Shown piece by piece: positions 16,638 to 24,962 of a stretch of 64,000 bases of DNA (its first letter is position 1; each line of letters opens with the position of its first letter). The stretch is taken from positions 1-64,000 of the forward strand of contig NZ_BCLI01000005.1 of the NCBI RefSeq assembly GCF_001748385.1. Reading direction: 5' to 3'. The notes beneath the pieces are model-generated. The model made no database searches. It was not told where the DNA came from and was given only the letters and a program-made list of their open reading frames with translations. This DNA comes from Vulcanisaeta thermophila (GTDB taxonomy: Archaea > Thermoproteota > Thermoprotei > Thermoproteales > Thermocladiaceae). The position numbers and the translations under genes are program-made.

Positions 16638-17291
16638 ATGCCCATTTACGTGGTTGGCGCTGGCCCCTGGGATCCGGACCTAATTACGTTAAAGGCTGTT
16701 AAAGTATTGGTTAAGGCTGATGTGGTATACTTTGGCTCCTTAATTAATGAGGAGATAATCAGTAGGTACGCACCGAGGGCCAGGAGGATTTACATGGGGC
16801 ATGTTAGGGGTGAGGATCATGAAAGGTTCGTTAGGGAAGCCATCAAATTGGCTAAGGAGGGCCTCAACGTGGTCTTCCTAAAGAATGGTGACCCCACGAT
16901 ATTTGGTAGGGGTATTGAAATTTGTAGGGAGGCTATTAAGGAGGGTGTTGATTGTGAGATTGTGCCAGGCGTTAGCAGCTTCACCGCAGCGGCCGCCAGA
17001 TACCTCATTGAGTTTGGCAGAAGCATAGCCCTTGTGGCATACCCAAACCTGGAGGTCCTTGGGGAGCTTGGTAATGTGGATACGAAGGTCGTCTTCATGT
17101 CCACCGAGGCCATAAACCAGGTCTTAAGGTTTCTTAGGGGTGATGAGGAGTTGATCGTGATAAGCAGGGCCACGTACCCCGATGAGAACATGGTGGTCAT
17201 TAACGGGGAGGTCAAGGGAGACCTAGAGGGTATTAAGAGACCATCAATAATCATAATTAGGAAGAAGGTGGTGAGGGATGAGGGTCATTAA
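16638..17291 (+). CDS. SAM-dependent tetrapyrrole methyltransferase (CobA/SUMT-like)
   Basis: The 217-residue protein has the N-terminal SAM-site loop 'VVGAGPWDPDLITLKA' and the substrate-binding segments 'NGDPTIFGRGIEI' and 'EIVPGVSSFTAAAA'. The 'GDPxIFGRG' form is that of uroporphyrinogen-III C-methyltransferase (siroheme/B12 entry enzyme). 'YFGSLINEEII' is closer to precorrin-4 methylases, so the exact step is open. It is shorter than most SUMTs (about 240-260). It overlaps the CbiA/DsrN-like gene by 14 bp. Next to a Dsr locus the likely product is siroheme for DsrAB. Confidence 0.82.
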   Translation: MPIYVVGAGPWDPDLITLKAVKVLVKADVVYFGSLINEEIISRYAPRARRIYMGHVRGEDHERFVREAIKLAKEGLNVVFLKNGDPTIFGRGIEICREAIKEGVDCEIVPGVSSFTAAAARYLIEFGRSIALVAYPNLEVLGELGNVDTKVVFMSTEAINQVLRFLRGDEELIVISRATYPDENMVVINGEVKGDLEGIKRPSIIIIRKKVVRDEGH

Positions 17292-18648
17292 TACGGTGCC
17301 CAGGCTCGTGATAGCATCCTACAAGGGTAAGGTGGGTAAGACCACTGCAACCCTGGCCATAGCGATGGCGCTGAGCATGAGGGGCCACAGGGTTTCCATG
17401 TTTAAGGTGGGGCCTGACTTCATAGACCCATCATACCACAGAGCAATCACCGGAACCTACAGTAGGAACCTGGACTATATCTTAATGGGTGAGAAGGTAC
17501 TCAGTAGGTTCCATAGGTACTCCCAGGGAAGTGACATAGCAATAATCGAGGGTGTGGGTGGGATTTACGACAGTCCCGACGGCGAGAGCGAAATCGGTAG
17601 TACGGCGCACCTGGCCAAGATGCTCAGGGCCCCAGTGGCCCTGGTGATTAATGGGGAGAGGATAAACAGGACGGTGAGGGCCCTGGTGAGGGGGTTGAGG
17701 GACTTTGATAGGGATGTTAGGATAGTGGGTGCGGTACTGACTAACGTGACCCAGAGGCAGGTTGATAAGTTGGTGAGGGCTGTGGAGTCCGAGGGCATTC
17801 AATTCCTAGGCTACATACCCAGGGATGAGGGGGTTGAAGGCGCCATGCAGTACAGGCACTTGGGGCTTGTCCATGCCGATGAGGTTGATGTGTCCAGGCT
17901 TAGGTCCATCTACACCAGGGTGAGTGAGTATGTGAATGTGGAGGCCATTATCAAGATTGCCAGGGAGTACTCAGAACCACTGGATATAAGCATTGATGAT
18001 GAGGGCAGGCTGGAGCATGAGAAGATAAGGATAGCCATACTCACGGGCAGAGCATTCACATTCTACTACCCAGAGACCCTGGAGATAGCCCATGAAGTTG
18101 GCCATGTAAATTACGTAAATCCTGAGACTGACCAGGAATTGGGAAACCCAGACCTTGTACTGATTGGTGGGGGTTTCCCGGAGGTTTACGGGGAGTACCT
18201 GGAGCGTAATAGGCCCTTTAGGAGGTCCATTAGGGATTATGTGGAACGCGGCGGGTACCTCTACGCTGAGTGCGGTGGCTTGATGTACCTCACTAAATCC
18301 ATAGTGTACAATAATGAGGAGTACGAAATGGTGGGGCTCATAGACGCGGTGACCATAATGAACAGGAGGCCCCTGTGGTACGGCTACGCCAAGGCCCACT
18401 TCCTAAGGGACACACCAATAGCTCCGAGGGGCTCGGTCATTGTGGGGCATGAATTCCACTACTCAAGGACAATACCACTGGGTAAGTATGAGTTCGCCAT
18501 TAAGTACGAGAGGGGCTTTGGCATTAATGGGTTTGATGGGATTCAAATAAACAACGCCTACGCCCACTACCTACACATACACCCAGACACGTACAACTAC
18601 ATAACCGCACTAACAAGGAGAATCACCGCATCACTACAGAAAACCTAA
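17278..18648 (+). CDS. dsrN: CbiA/CobB-type amidase, probable DsrN (siroheme amidation)
   Basis: The 456-residue protein has an N-terminal ATPase domain with the modified P-loop 'SYKGKVGKTTATLA' and 'KVGPDFIDPSYH', and a C-terminal class I glutamine amidotransferase domain. There 'YAECGGLMYL' holds the catalytic cysteine and 'VGHEFHYS' lies near the active site. The family makes cobyrinic acid a,c-diamide. In Dsr loci the homologue DsrN amidates siroheme to the siroamide found in DsrAB. It is co-translated with the methyltransferase upstream (14-bp overlap), and no other cobalamin gene is in the window, which favours DsrN over CbiA. The symbol is by context. Confidence 0.78.
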   Translation: MRVINTVPRLVIASYKGKVGKTTATLAIAMALSMRGHRVSMFKVGPDFIDPSYHRAITGTYSRNLDYILMGEKVLSRFHRYSQGSDIAIIEGVGGIYDSPDGESEIGSTAHLAKMLRAPVALVINGERINRTVRALVRGLRDFDRDVRIVGAVLTNVTQRQVDKLVRAVESEGIQFLGYIPRDEGVEGAMQYRHLGLVHADEVDVSRLRSIYTRVSEYVNVEAIIKIAREYSEPLDISIDDEGRLEHEKIRIAILTGRAFTFYYPETLEIAHEVGHVNYVNPETDQELGNPDLVLIGGGFPEVYGEYLERNRPFRRSIRDYVERGGYLYAECGGLMYLTKSIVYNNEEYEMVGLIDAVTIMNRRPLWYGYAKAHFLRDTPIAPRGSVIVGHEFHYSRTIPLGKYEFAIKYERGFGINGFDGIQINNAYAHYLHIHPDTYNYITALTRRITASLQKT

Positions 18649-18999
18649 TCAGCCGCATATCACGACACTTCATCGATAGGGCTCATGGGCCAAGGTTTAA
18701 ATTAAGGCTGGGCCTGTAATTCGCAGTGGCGATACATTGCAGTACTGAGTATTGATGAAACTGACCTGCGCGGACTAACCCTCACCGCCTTGGTGCCAAT
18801 ACGAGTACAGAGCTTTATGAATACAGGTACGGTGATACGCTGATTATAGTGCGTTTAAAGATGCCACAGAGGGGATTTAGGTAATAAAGCCGTTGGTCCT
18901 ATGATCCCCTGTTTTTATGTTGCGTACACGGTATGAATGTGTAACCCCAATCCTTAAGTTCAAAATCCAAGCCCCTTCTTCTCACTCCTCCTAATCATA

Positions 19000-19049
19000 A
19001 TGATGTCTCCCTGGCCACGCTAATTAATGATGTAGGAGGAGCCCGCTGA
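19000..19049 (+). ncRNA. Candidate box C/D guide RNA
   Basis: The order is ATGATGT (19000-19006), 13 nt, CTAA (19020-19023), a short spacer, ATGATGT (19027-19033), 12 nt, CTGA (19046-19049). This matches the C - guide - D' - C' - guide - D plan of archaeal C/D sRNAs with 12-13-nt guides. Both C-type boxes differ from RTGATGA in the last base and D' is CTAA instead of CTGA. No terminal stem is evident. The targets are not known to me. Confidence 0.3.
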
Positions 19050-19104
19050 TTCCCCACGCCCCCTCCGTGTTTATGAATAATAATTCCCTATATTGCTGAA
19101 GTAC

Positions 19105-19171
19105 ACCCCACGTGGGGTTTATGGGCCTGGTTTATCTAGGCACCCATGTTATGGTACCTGTGTAGTACCAT
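19105..19171. repeat. Palindrome and hairpin downstream of the AIM24-like gene
   Basis: ACCCCACGTGGGGT at 19105-19118 is a perfect 14-bp palindrome followed by TTT on the plus strand. ATGGTAC (19151-19157) pairs perfectly with GTACCAT (19165-19171) around a 7-nt loop. Both lie within about 115 bp after the stop of the minus-strand AIM24-like gene and could be 3' RNA structures or protein sites. No long U-tract follows on the minus strand, so a classic terminator is not shown. Confidence 0.35.
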
Positions 19172-19218
19172 CAGCTGCTTAGTGGCATGTTCATTAATGG
19201 TGGTTTTTGTTTTAAGTT

Positions 19219-19899
19219 TTATGTGGACCTGACCACCTGGGCTAGTTCGGGCATTAGTCCCATTATTATTTGCTGCCTGCTTAGTGTCCTTAGCCACACC
19301 CTGCCTGGGCCCTCTATGTGTGCTAGCCATATGCCCTCCTCGCCGAATAGCATTGTCCTTAGTCCGCCGACCCTCCTTATTGTTGCCTTCATGCCCTCCT
19401 CGAAGGCTAGTACGTGACCTGCCTCCACGTCTATTGACTCCCCTGGCCCGAGCTCCATGCTTATGGCATCCCCTATGGCGTGTAGGAATACCCTGCCCCT
19501 CCCGCGTAGCCTGGCCATGAGTAGTCCCTCACCGCCCAGCCAGCCGAAGCCCAGGCCCACTAGCTTTGCGTCGTAGTCCACCGTGGACTCGGCCACCAGG
19601 AATGACCTGTGCTCCGCAAGTACTCCCCTGGTTCCGTCCATGTTTATCTCCACTATCCTGCCCGGTGCGAAGCCCGCGAAGTCCGCCTCCCCAGGCCCCT
19701 GCACCTCGAGTACGAAGAATGAGGCCCCGGTCAAAGCCCTCTCTAGGGATCTCAGGATCCCTCCCCTGGCCCTCGCGGTTAGGTTCACGGTGGAGCTCTT
19801 CCAGATTAGGTGACCGCCCTCCCCCCACACGACCTCGTTTTCGCCCAGTCTAACGAGCACGTGTTGTATATCATTGCCCATTATTTTGAATTCAGGCAT
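19219..19899 (-). CDS. AIM24/TIGR00266 family beta-sheet protein
   Basis: This 226-residue all-beta protein matches the AIM24 (TIGR00266) family. It has the N-terminal 'EFKIMGNDIQHVLVRL', 'VVWGEGGHLIWKSSTVNLTA', the Gly-rich centre and 'VEAGHVLAFEEGMKATIRRV' near the end. The molecular function of the family is unknown; the yeast member is mitochondrial. It has no cysteine and no signal peptide. The start ATG 19899 has GCTTATAAGG (TATA) about 25 nt upstream, just after the stop of the 41-residue ORF, so it has its own leaderless promoter. Confidence 0.85.
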   Translation of the reverse strand: MPEFKIMGNDIQHVLVRLGENEVVWGEGGHLIWKSSTVNLTARARGGILRSLERALTGASFFVLEVQGPGEADFAGFAPGRIVEINMDGTRGVLAEHRSFLVAESTVDYDAKLVGLGFGWLGGEGLLMARLRGRGRVFLHAIGDAISMELGPGESIDVEAGHVLAFEEGMKATIRRVGGLRTMLFGEEGIWLAHIEGPGRVWLRTLSRQQIIMGLMPELAQVVRST

Positions 19900-19934
19900 G
19901 TTTCCTAATCGACACGCCCCTTATAAGCTTAACG

Positions 19935-20060
19935 TCACCCCCTACCTCTGTTTCCTCCCTTCTTCTCCATCTTCTCGAGGATCTCTACCCAGGTTAGGAA
20001 GCAATCGGCCACTACGCTTCCGGTGGGTCTGCCGCTTTTCTTCTCGTCTTCATTCCCCAT
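19935..20060 (-). CDS. 41-residue small protein coupled to the dienelactone hydrolase gene
   Basis: Reading the minus strand from ATG 20060 gives 41 residues: an acidic/basic start 'MGNEDEKKSGRPTGSVVADC', the amphipathic helix 'FLTWVEILEKMEKK' and a basic GGNRGRG tail. GGTGA, overlapping the stop of the dienelactone hydrolase gene, lies 5 nt before this ATG, exactly the layout used at other coupled junctions in the window. A second ATG at 20066 is also possible. There is one cysteine. I recognise no family. The regulatory layout is the main support. Confidence 0.55.
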   Translation of the reverse strand: MGNEDEKKSGRPTGSVVADCFLTWVEILEKMEKKGGNRGRG

Positions 20061-20065
20061 TACCA

Positions 20066-20851
20066 TCACCCCAGGTACTTCCTGAGGAAGTTCACAGTCC
20101 TCTCCCAGGCGTCCTTGGCCGCGGCCTCATTGTACGTTGGCCCTCCCTCCGTGGCGAAGGCGTGGTATGTTCCTGGGTAGAAGGCCATTTCAAACCTAAC
20201 CTTATGTGTTATCACGGCCCTTATCAGGTCAGGTAGTCCCTGGTTTATGGCTGGGTCCTCCCCCGCGTATATGCCCAGCAGCGCCTTGACTTTGGCCACG
20301 TCGTTTATGTTCCTTGGGTTTCTACCGTAGTAAACTATTGTGGCATCGAATGGGACTCTGGTGGATGCCTCGAAGGCCAACCCACCGCCCATGCAGAAGC
20401 CCATTATGCCTATCTTGCTGGGTTTGTGTGTTTGTTGTATGTAGTTGTAGGTGTCCACTATGTCCCTGACCATCCTCTCCTCGGTCCTATCCCTATTGAT
20501 CACCAGCTCCTCCACAATCTCCCTCTCGGTGGGTGTTAGGCTCTTCATGAACTCACCCAGTGCGCTTGGGTCTGTGCGCTTATCCGGTGGTAGTGACCAG
20601 AACCTCCTCATGACGCTCATTATGTTCTGCTCCGTGAGTAGGTCAGCCCTTCTTGAGTATAGGTTTGGGGCTATGGCCAGGTAGCCCAGGCCCGCCAGCC
20701 TCCTGGTTACGTTTCTTATGAATTCCGTTATTCCGAAGATTTCGTGTATCACTATGATTGCTGATTTAAATGGTGTGTCGGGTATTACCTGGAATGCCGT
20801 TAACTCGGCCCCATCACTGGCCCTGTACTTTACGTACTCCTCCCTGGGCAT
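20066..20851 (-). CDS. Dienelactone hydrolase family protein
   Basis: This 261-residue alpha/beta-hydrolase has the family nucleophile motif G-F-C-M-G-G ('GIMGFCMGGGLAFEAS'), 'VIHEIFGITEFIRNVTRRLA' near the N-terminus, an acid in 'GIYAGEDPAI' and the catalytic histidine in 'YPGTYHAFATEGG'. Dienelactone hydrolases open lactones; archaeal members have broad ester or lactone substrates, so the physiological one is unknown. It is cytoplasmic. A doubled TTTATAAGTATT stretch at 20874-20900 supplies a TATA box about 26 nt before ATG 20851. The stop is fused to the ribosome-binding site of the 41-residue ORF. Confidence 0.92.
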   Translation of the reverse strand: MPREEYVKYRASDGAELTAFQVIPDTPFKSAIIVIHEIFGITEFIRNVTRRLAGLGYLAIAPNLYSRRADLLTEQNIMSVMRRFWSLPPDKRTDPSALGEFMKSLTPTEREIVEELVINRDRTEERMVRDIVDTYNYIQQTHKPSKIGIMGFCMGGGLAFEASTRVPFDATIVYYGRNPRNINDVAKVKALLGIYAGEDPAINQGLPDLIRAVITHKVRFEMAFYPGTYHAFATEGGPTYNEAAAKDAWERTVNFLRKYLG

Positions 20852-20872
20852 GGTTTACCCATTATTAATTCG

Positions 20873-20952
20873 GTTTTATAAGTATTTTTATAAGTATTCC
20901 ATTATCGCTAAAAACACCCTGTGCGTTGCTTAACATGGGAATTAAGTTTTTA
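20873..20952. promoter_or_regulatory. Divergent promoter region between dienelactone hydrolase and FttA genes
   Basis: For the minus strand, the repeated TTTATAAGTATT at about 20875-20899 holds two overlapping TATA-like boxes, the nearer one about 26 nt from ATG 20851. For the plus strand, GTTTTTAAG at about 20946-20954 could be the FttA TATA box. It lies about 45 nt from that start, so FttA would have a short leader, unlike most genes here. Confidence 0.4.
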
Positions 20953-20993
20953 AGTGCCGCCCTGTGCCTTAACGTGGGTTTTGGGTTTTCGGT

Positions 20994-22925
20994 ATGTCAT
21001 CCTTAAGGGATGAGGTGGAGAAGAAGATTATGGAGATCCTACCCCCAGAGGCCAAGTTCTCCAGGGTGGATTTTGAGGGCCCCAACGTGATAATATACGT
21101 GATGAACCCCAGGTACTTGATGGAGCACAGTGAGTACATTAAGACCCTGGCCAAGGAGTTGAAGAAGTACATAATCATTAGGGGCGACCCCAAGGTTAGG
21201 GTTAAGGATTTGGATAAGCTTAGGAAGATGATAATAGACGTGGTCACGAGGGACGTGGGTAGCAACGTGGTTGATGACGTGGTTATTGACGAGCCAGCCG
21301 GCGAGGTTTACATATACCTAAAGAGGCCCGTTAGGGAGAGGGGGAAGATTGAGAAGGACATACTCGCGGAGACAGGTTGGAAGCCCTGGGTAATACCCAC
21401 GGCGTTGGAAATGGCCTCTGGCCTTCCCAGGTCCGACATCGAGGCCGTTAAGAAGATCCAAGCCTCCACTGCCAGGGATAGGGTGGAGTTCCTCAGGGCG
21501 TTGGGTATGAGAATTCACAGGGAGCCCATTTTCAAGGATGCCAGGGTCACCGTGACGGGACTCGGGGCCCAGATGGAGGTGGGTAGGAGCGCCATACTGG
21601 TTAGGACCAGGGAGAGCAGTGTGCTCCTGGACTGCGGTATAAAGCCCTCTTTGGGTGGTGACGAGGCGCCCCTACTCGATGACCTGGACCTGGACTCGCT
21701 GGATGCCGTGGTCATTACCCACGCCCACATGGACCACATAGGCTTTGTCCCGTACCTGTTTAAGTATGGTTATAAGGGGCCCGTTTACATGACGGAGCCC
21801 ACTAAGTACCTAATGGAGATACTACTCACGGATTACATAGAGCAGGCGGAGTCAGAGGGTAGGGTGCCACCGTACAGTAGGCAGGACCTAGCCCAGGCGC
21901 TTTACCACACAATAACCCTGGAGTACGCGGACCACCCCACGGACATATCCCCAGACATTAAGTTAATGCTTTATGACGCTGGTCACGAGATTGGTTCCTC
22001 AGTGGTTCACTTACACATTGGTAATGGGCTTTACAACATTGTCTACACAGGCGACATGAAGTTCAGCCCCACCAGGCTCCTGAACCCAGCCCATAATAGG
22101 TTTAAGAGGGCTGAGTTGTTAATAATGGAGAGTACCTACGGTAGTAAGGAGGACATTCAACCACCCAGACAGGAGAGTGAGAGGAGGCTCATTGAGTTGG
22201 TGAGCCACACTGTGGAGCGCGGTGGTAAGGTGTTGATACCCGTCTTCAGTACTGGTAGGGCCCAGGAGATACTCCTGGTCCTTAATGAGGCCATTAATAA
22301 TAAGCAGTTGCCCAAGATACCCATTTACGTGGATGGCATGGTCCTGGAAACCCTGAACGTGCACCTAATGTTCCCAGACTACCTCAATAGGAACCTCAGG
22401 GAGTTGATCTACGATGGCGTTAACCCATTCCTAAGTGAGTTCGTTAAGCCCATTGAGAGGGCTAAGGACCCGGAGAGGCGTAAGGAGCAGGTTGCTGAGA
22501 TAATGCAGGGACCACCAGCCGTGATACTGGCCCCACATGGCATGCTCAATGGGGGTCCCATAATGGATTACTTCATAAACGCCGCCGATGATGAGAAGAA
22601 CACCCTGATCTTCGTCTCGTACCAGGCAGAGAACACGCTGGGTAGGCGTATACAGCAGGGTGAGAGGAGGTTAACCGTTAGGTACTACTCGGATAAGGTC
22701 ACAGTGGACGTTAGGATGAGGGTTGAGTCCATACCTGGGTTCAGTGGGCATAGTGATAGGAGGCAGTTGATTGAGTATGTTAGGAGGATGGAGCCCAGGC
22801 CGGGCAAGGTTATGCTGGTTCATGGGGAGCCCGCCAAGATAATGAACCTGGCCCTAGCCCTAGAGCTACAGCTTAAGTTGACCACGGTGGTCATGAATAA
22901 CGGGGAAACCCTGAGGCTCGTTTAA
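20994..22925 (+). CDS. fttA: Transcription termination factor FttA (aCPSF1, beta-CASP ribonuclease)
   Basis: The 643-residue protein has two N-terminal KH-like regions (about 1-140, 'ILPPEAKFSRVDFEGPNVII'), a metallo-beta-lactamase core with 'THAHMDHIGFVPYL', and a beta-CASP domain with 'STYGSKEDIQ', 'VFSTGRAQEILLVL' and the C-terminal 'PGFSGHSDRRQL' and 'VHGEPAKIMNLA'. This is the archaeal CPSF73 homologue that cuts nascent RNA behind polymerase and terminates transcription. Length and motifs are complete, so it should be active. Its last 35 bp overlap the convergent GH15-like gene. Confidence 0.96.
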   Translation: MSSLRDEVEKKIMEILPPEAKFSRVDFEGPNVIIYVMNPRYLMEHSEYIKTLAKELKKYIIIRGDPKVRVKDLDKLRKMIIDVVTRDVGSNVVDDVVIDEPAGEVYIYLKRPVRERGKIEKDILAETGWKPWVIPTALEMASGLPRSDIEAVKKIQASTARDRVEFLRALGMRIHREPIFKDARVTVTGLGAQMEVGRSAILVRTRESSVLLDCGIKPSLGGDEAPLLDDLDLDSLDAVVITHAHMDHIGFVPYLFKYGYKGPVYMTEPTKYLMEILLTDYIEQAESEGRVPPYSRQDLAQALYHTITLEYADHPTDISPDIKLMLYDAGHEIGSSVVHLHIGNGLYNIVYTGDMKFSPTRLLNPAHNRFKRAELLIMESTYGSKEDIQPPRQESERRLIELVSHTVERGGKVLIPVFSTGRAQEILLVLNEAINNKQLPKIPIYVDGMVLETLNVHLMFPDYLNRNLRELIYDGVNPFLSEFVKPIERAKDPERRKEQVAEIMQGPPAVILAPHGMLNGGPIMDYFINAADDEKNTLIFVSYQAENTLGRRIQQGERRLTVRYYSDKVTVDVRMRVESIPGFSGHSDRRQLIEYVRRMEPRPGKVMLVHGEPAKIMNLALALELQLKLTTVVMNNGETLRLV

Positions 22926-24867
22926 CACCCTGCCTACCATACACCACCAGGAGAAGCACCGCCAGGGACACCAGGGCCAGGGAGACCAGGAGTAGAATAA
23001 ATCCACTGAATCCCGGGTTTTGCGGCCCCCTGTAGTTCAGCGCTGCAATTACGTACATGGCCGCTGACCAAGTCAGTGGTGATGTTGTGGGTAGTGGCTC
23101 CAGGGTGTTTGGGTCCAGGGCCTCAGGTAGCAGCCCATGTTGTGAGTGCTCCACGCACCAAGTCATTAATTCATAAGCCCCAGTGTAATTGCCAATGTCC
23201 TCGTAGTAGAGGGCTAGGAATAATGTGGTTATTATCCAGGGTGGGTCAGGGCCGCTGCTATCGTATAGGTACTCTGTGTAGTGGTAGTAATCCCCTGGGA
23301 ACCTGGCGAGGCCTCCCTTAACCATTAACTTACTAATTATGAAGTTGACCGTGGACTCGGCAACGCTACTCCTTGGATTTATGAGGCCCAGGGCTATGGG
23401 TAGTATGACTGAGGAGTCCGGGATGCCGTTAGGTACCAATTCGGTGACGGAGCCGTTAGGCGTGAATAATGTGGTTGTGGTTAGGGCCTGGGATATGAAG
23501 CCCCTGGAGTAGAAGTAATGCATTATAGCGCCGTGCAACTCATTGGCTAGGTTCAGCACCCCAGTGTTGTTCATGCCCAGTGCTTCGTAGATCCTGGCCG
23601 TGTCGTAAAGCCCAAGGTCATCCACCGCCTGGGTCCAGAAGTTGTATGCGTAGTTATCCTCCCAGATGCTTAGGTCCTTGGGTATTAGGCCGCCGTTCTT
23701 GGGTATCTCCGTTGCCTCCCACGCTATGGATTTCTCTATGCAGGGTAGTACCGAGGCCAGGAATGACCTGTTGCCCGTATCCTCATAGAACCCCCAAACG
23801 CCCATTTGGAATAGCCCAATGCTGTCATACTCCGGTATCCCGAAGGTGGTGTCTGGCTTGCCATCCCAGAAGTTGTACCTTGTGTACCATGTTCCCGTGG
23901 AGTTTTGGGCACTGCACATCCACAGCCAGTACTTCATGGCGTATTTGTAAAGCCCAGCGTCCTGGAGCGCCATGGCGGAGAATGAGGAGTCCCTGACCCA
24001 GGAGTAGAAGTATACGGGTTCCGGCGAGGCCACGAACTCACCAGTGACTGGGTTCTGGTTATCAAGCAGTAGTAATAGGCTTAGGTAGTACTCCTGAAGC
24101 AGCAAGCCACCTAGCCCTGGCTTCCTGGCCTCCGATAGTACGGTTTTAACGCCCACGTAATCCTCCATCATTAATTCATTAATGCTCGGTGGTTTTTCAT
24201 TGCCTAGGGTCACTATGAGGGACCCATTGGTTAGTTCCACCTCGACCACCGTGAACCCATCAACCCAGGTCACCGAGGGCCTTACCGTCGATGTTAATTT
24301 GATTATTGGGGTTGTGTTCAGGATTACGGTGTCATTCTCAATCTCATAATTAACGTGGCCGCCCACGAAGGCCCTGATACTCACGGGTTTGTTGGAGACC
24401 TGTATAATGGCTAGTGATGTGGAGTTGGGCGGTAGTACAATGGTGGTCTCACCGCTGGTTTCCTGAATGACCACGGTATTGTTAAGCGTTAGGTATGCGC
24501 TTTTCGTGGGGCCCGTGCCGTACAGTGTTATGTTCATGTTTAGCAGTCCGTAATTGCCGTAGTAAAGGGTGATTATTGAGGGTGGTAGTGAGTGCTCCCC
24601 ATTGAGTTGGGGCTTGGGTATTGGGTAACCGGTGGATATGTAGATGCTTAGGTTGTTCCAGTTGCTTAGTAGTAGGTATGAGGGTGATGAGTAGTTTATT
24701 GAGTATATGGATTGGGTAACACCCTGTTTGATAAACGCCATTACCAATAACGATATACCTATGATTATCAATATAAAACCCAGGATTAAGAATAATGATT
24801 GCGCCCTCATCCCAACCCTAATCAACCAACCTCTTAAATGCATTACCCACTTAATTCGCTTACCCAT
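22891..24867 (-). CDS. Membrane-anchored GH15-like (glucoamylase-type) protein
   Basis: The protein of about 658 residues has an N-terminal membrane segment ('LFLILGFILIIIGISLLVMA'), an extracytoplasmic beta-sandwich (about 50-250), an (alpha/alpha)6 domain and a C-terminal membrane segment ('GFILLLVSLALVSLAVLLLV') followed by a basic tail. 'YFYSWVRDSSFSAMALQDAG' and 'SIWEDN' match GH15 motifs, and 'GLLPEALDPNT' resembles the second acid site. It probably cleaves alpha-glucosidic bonds outside the cell, or trims surface glycans; the substrate is open. Several N-x-S/T sites support export. ATG 24867 has AATTAAAGG 26 nt upstream. It is convergent with fttA. Confidence 0.8.
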   Translation of the reverse strand: MGKRIKWVMHLRGWLIRVGMRAQSLFLILGFILIIIGISLLVMAFIKQGVTQSIYSINYSSPSYLLLSNWNNLSIYISTGYPIPKPQLNGEHSLPPSIITLYYGNYGLLNMNITLYGTGPTKSAYLTLNNTVVIQETSGETTIVLPPNSTSLAIIQVSNKPVSIRAFVGGHVNYEIENDTVILNTTPIIKLTSTVRPSVTWVDGFTVVEVELTNGSLIVTLGNEKPPSINELMMEDYVGVKTVLSEARKPGLGGLLLQEYYLSLLLLLDNQNPVTGEFVASPEPVYFYSWVRDSSFSAMALQDAGLYKYAMKYWLWMCSAQNSTGTWYTRYNFWDGKPDTTFGIPEYDSIGLFQMGVWGFYEDTGNRSFLASVLPCIEKSIAWEATEIPKNGGLIPKDLSIWEDNYAYNFWTQAVDDLGLYDTARIYEALGMNNTGVLNLANELHGAIMHYFYSRGFISQALTTTTLFTPNGSVTELVPNGIPDSSVILPIALGLINPRSSVAESTVNFIISKLMVKGGLARFPGDYYHYTEYLYDSSGPDPPWIITTLFLALYYEDIGNYTGAYELMTWCVEHSQHGLLPEALDPNTLEPLPTTSPLTWSAAMYVIAALNYRGPQNPGFSGFILLLVSLALVSLAVLLLVVYGRQGVKRASGFPRYS

Positions 24868-24962
24868 TTCCACACTTCACGACAAGTCCTTTAATTACTT
24901 CTAATGAATTTAACCCGTGTGGGAAATGCCTTATAAATTGCTATTGTGTGCATGTTCATGCC

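Larger units (their letters stand above)
18649..19218. other. 570-bp gene-poor region with small structured elements
   Basis: No convincing full gene is present. A stretch at about 18780-18884 reads on the plus strand as 'STELYEYRYGDTLIIVRLK' followed by MPQRGFR and a stop, with no start codon and with stops just upstream. It looks like the end of a decayed gene, though chance is not excluded. A box C/D-like layout is at 19000-19049, a 14-bp palindrome at 19105-19118 and a 7-bp hairpin at 19151-19171; these are listed separately. Confidence 0.4.
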
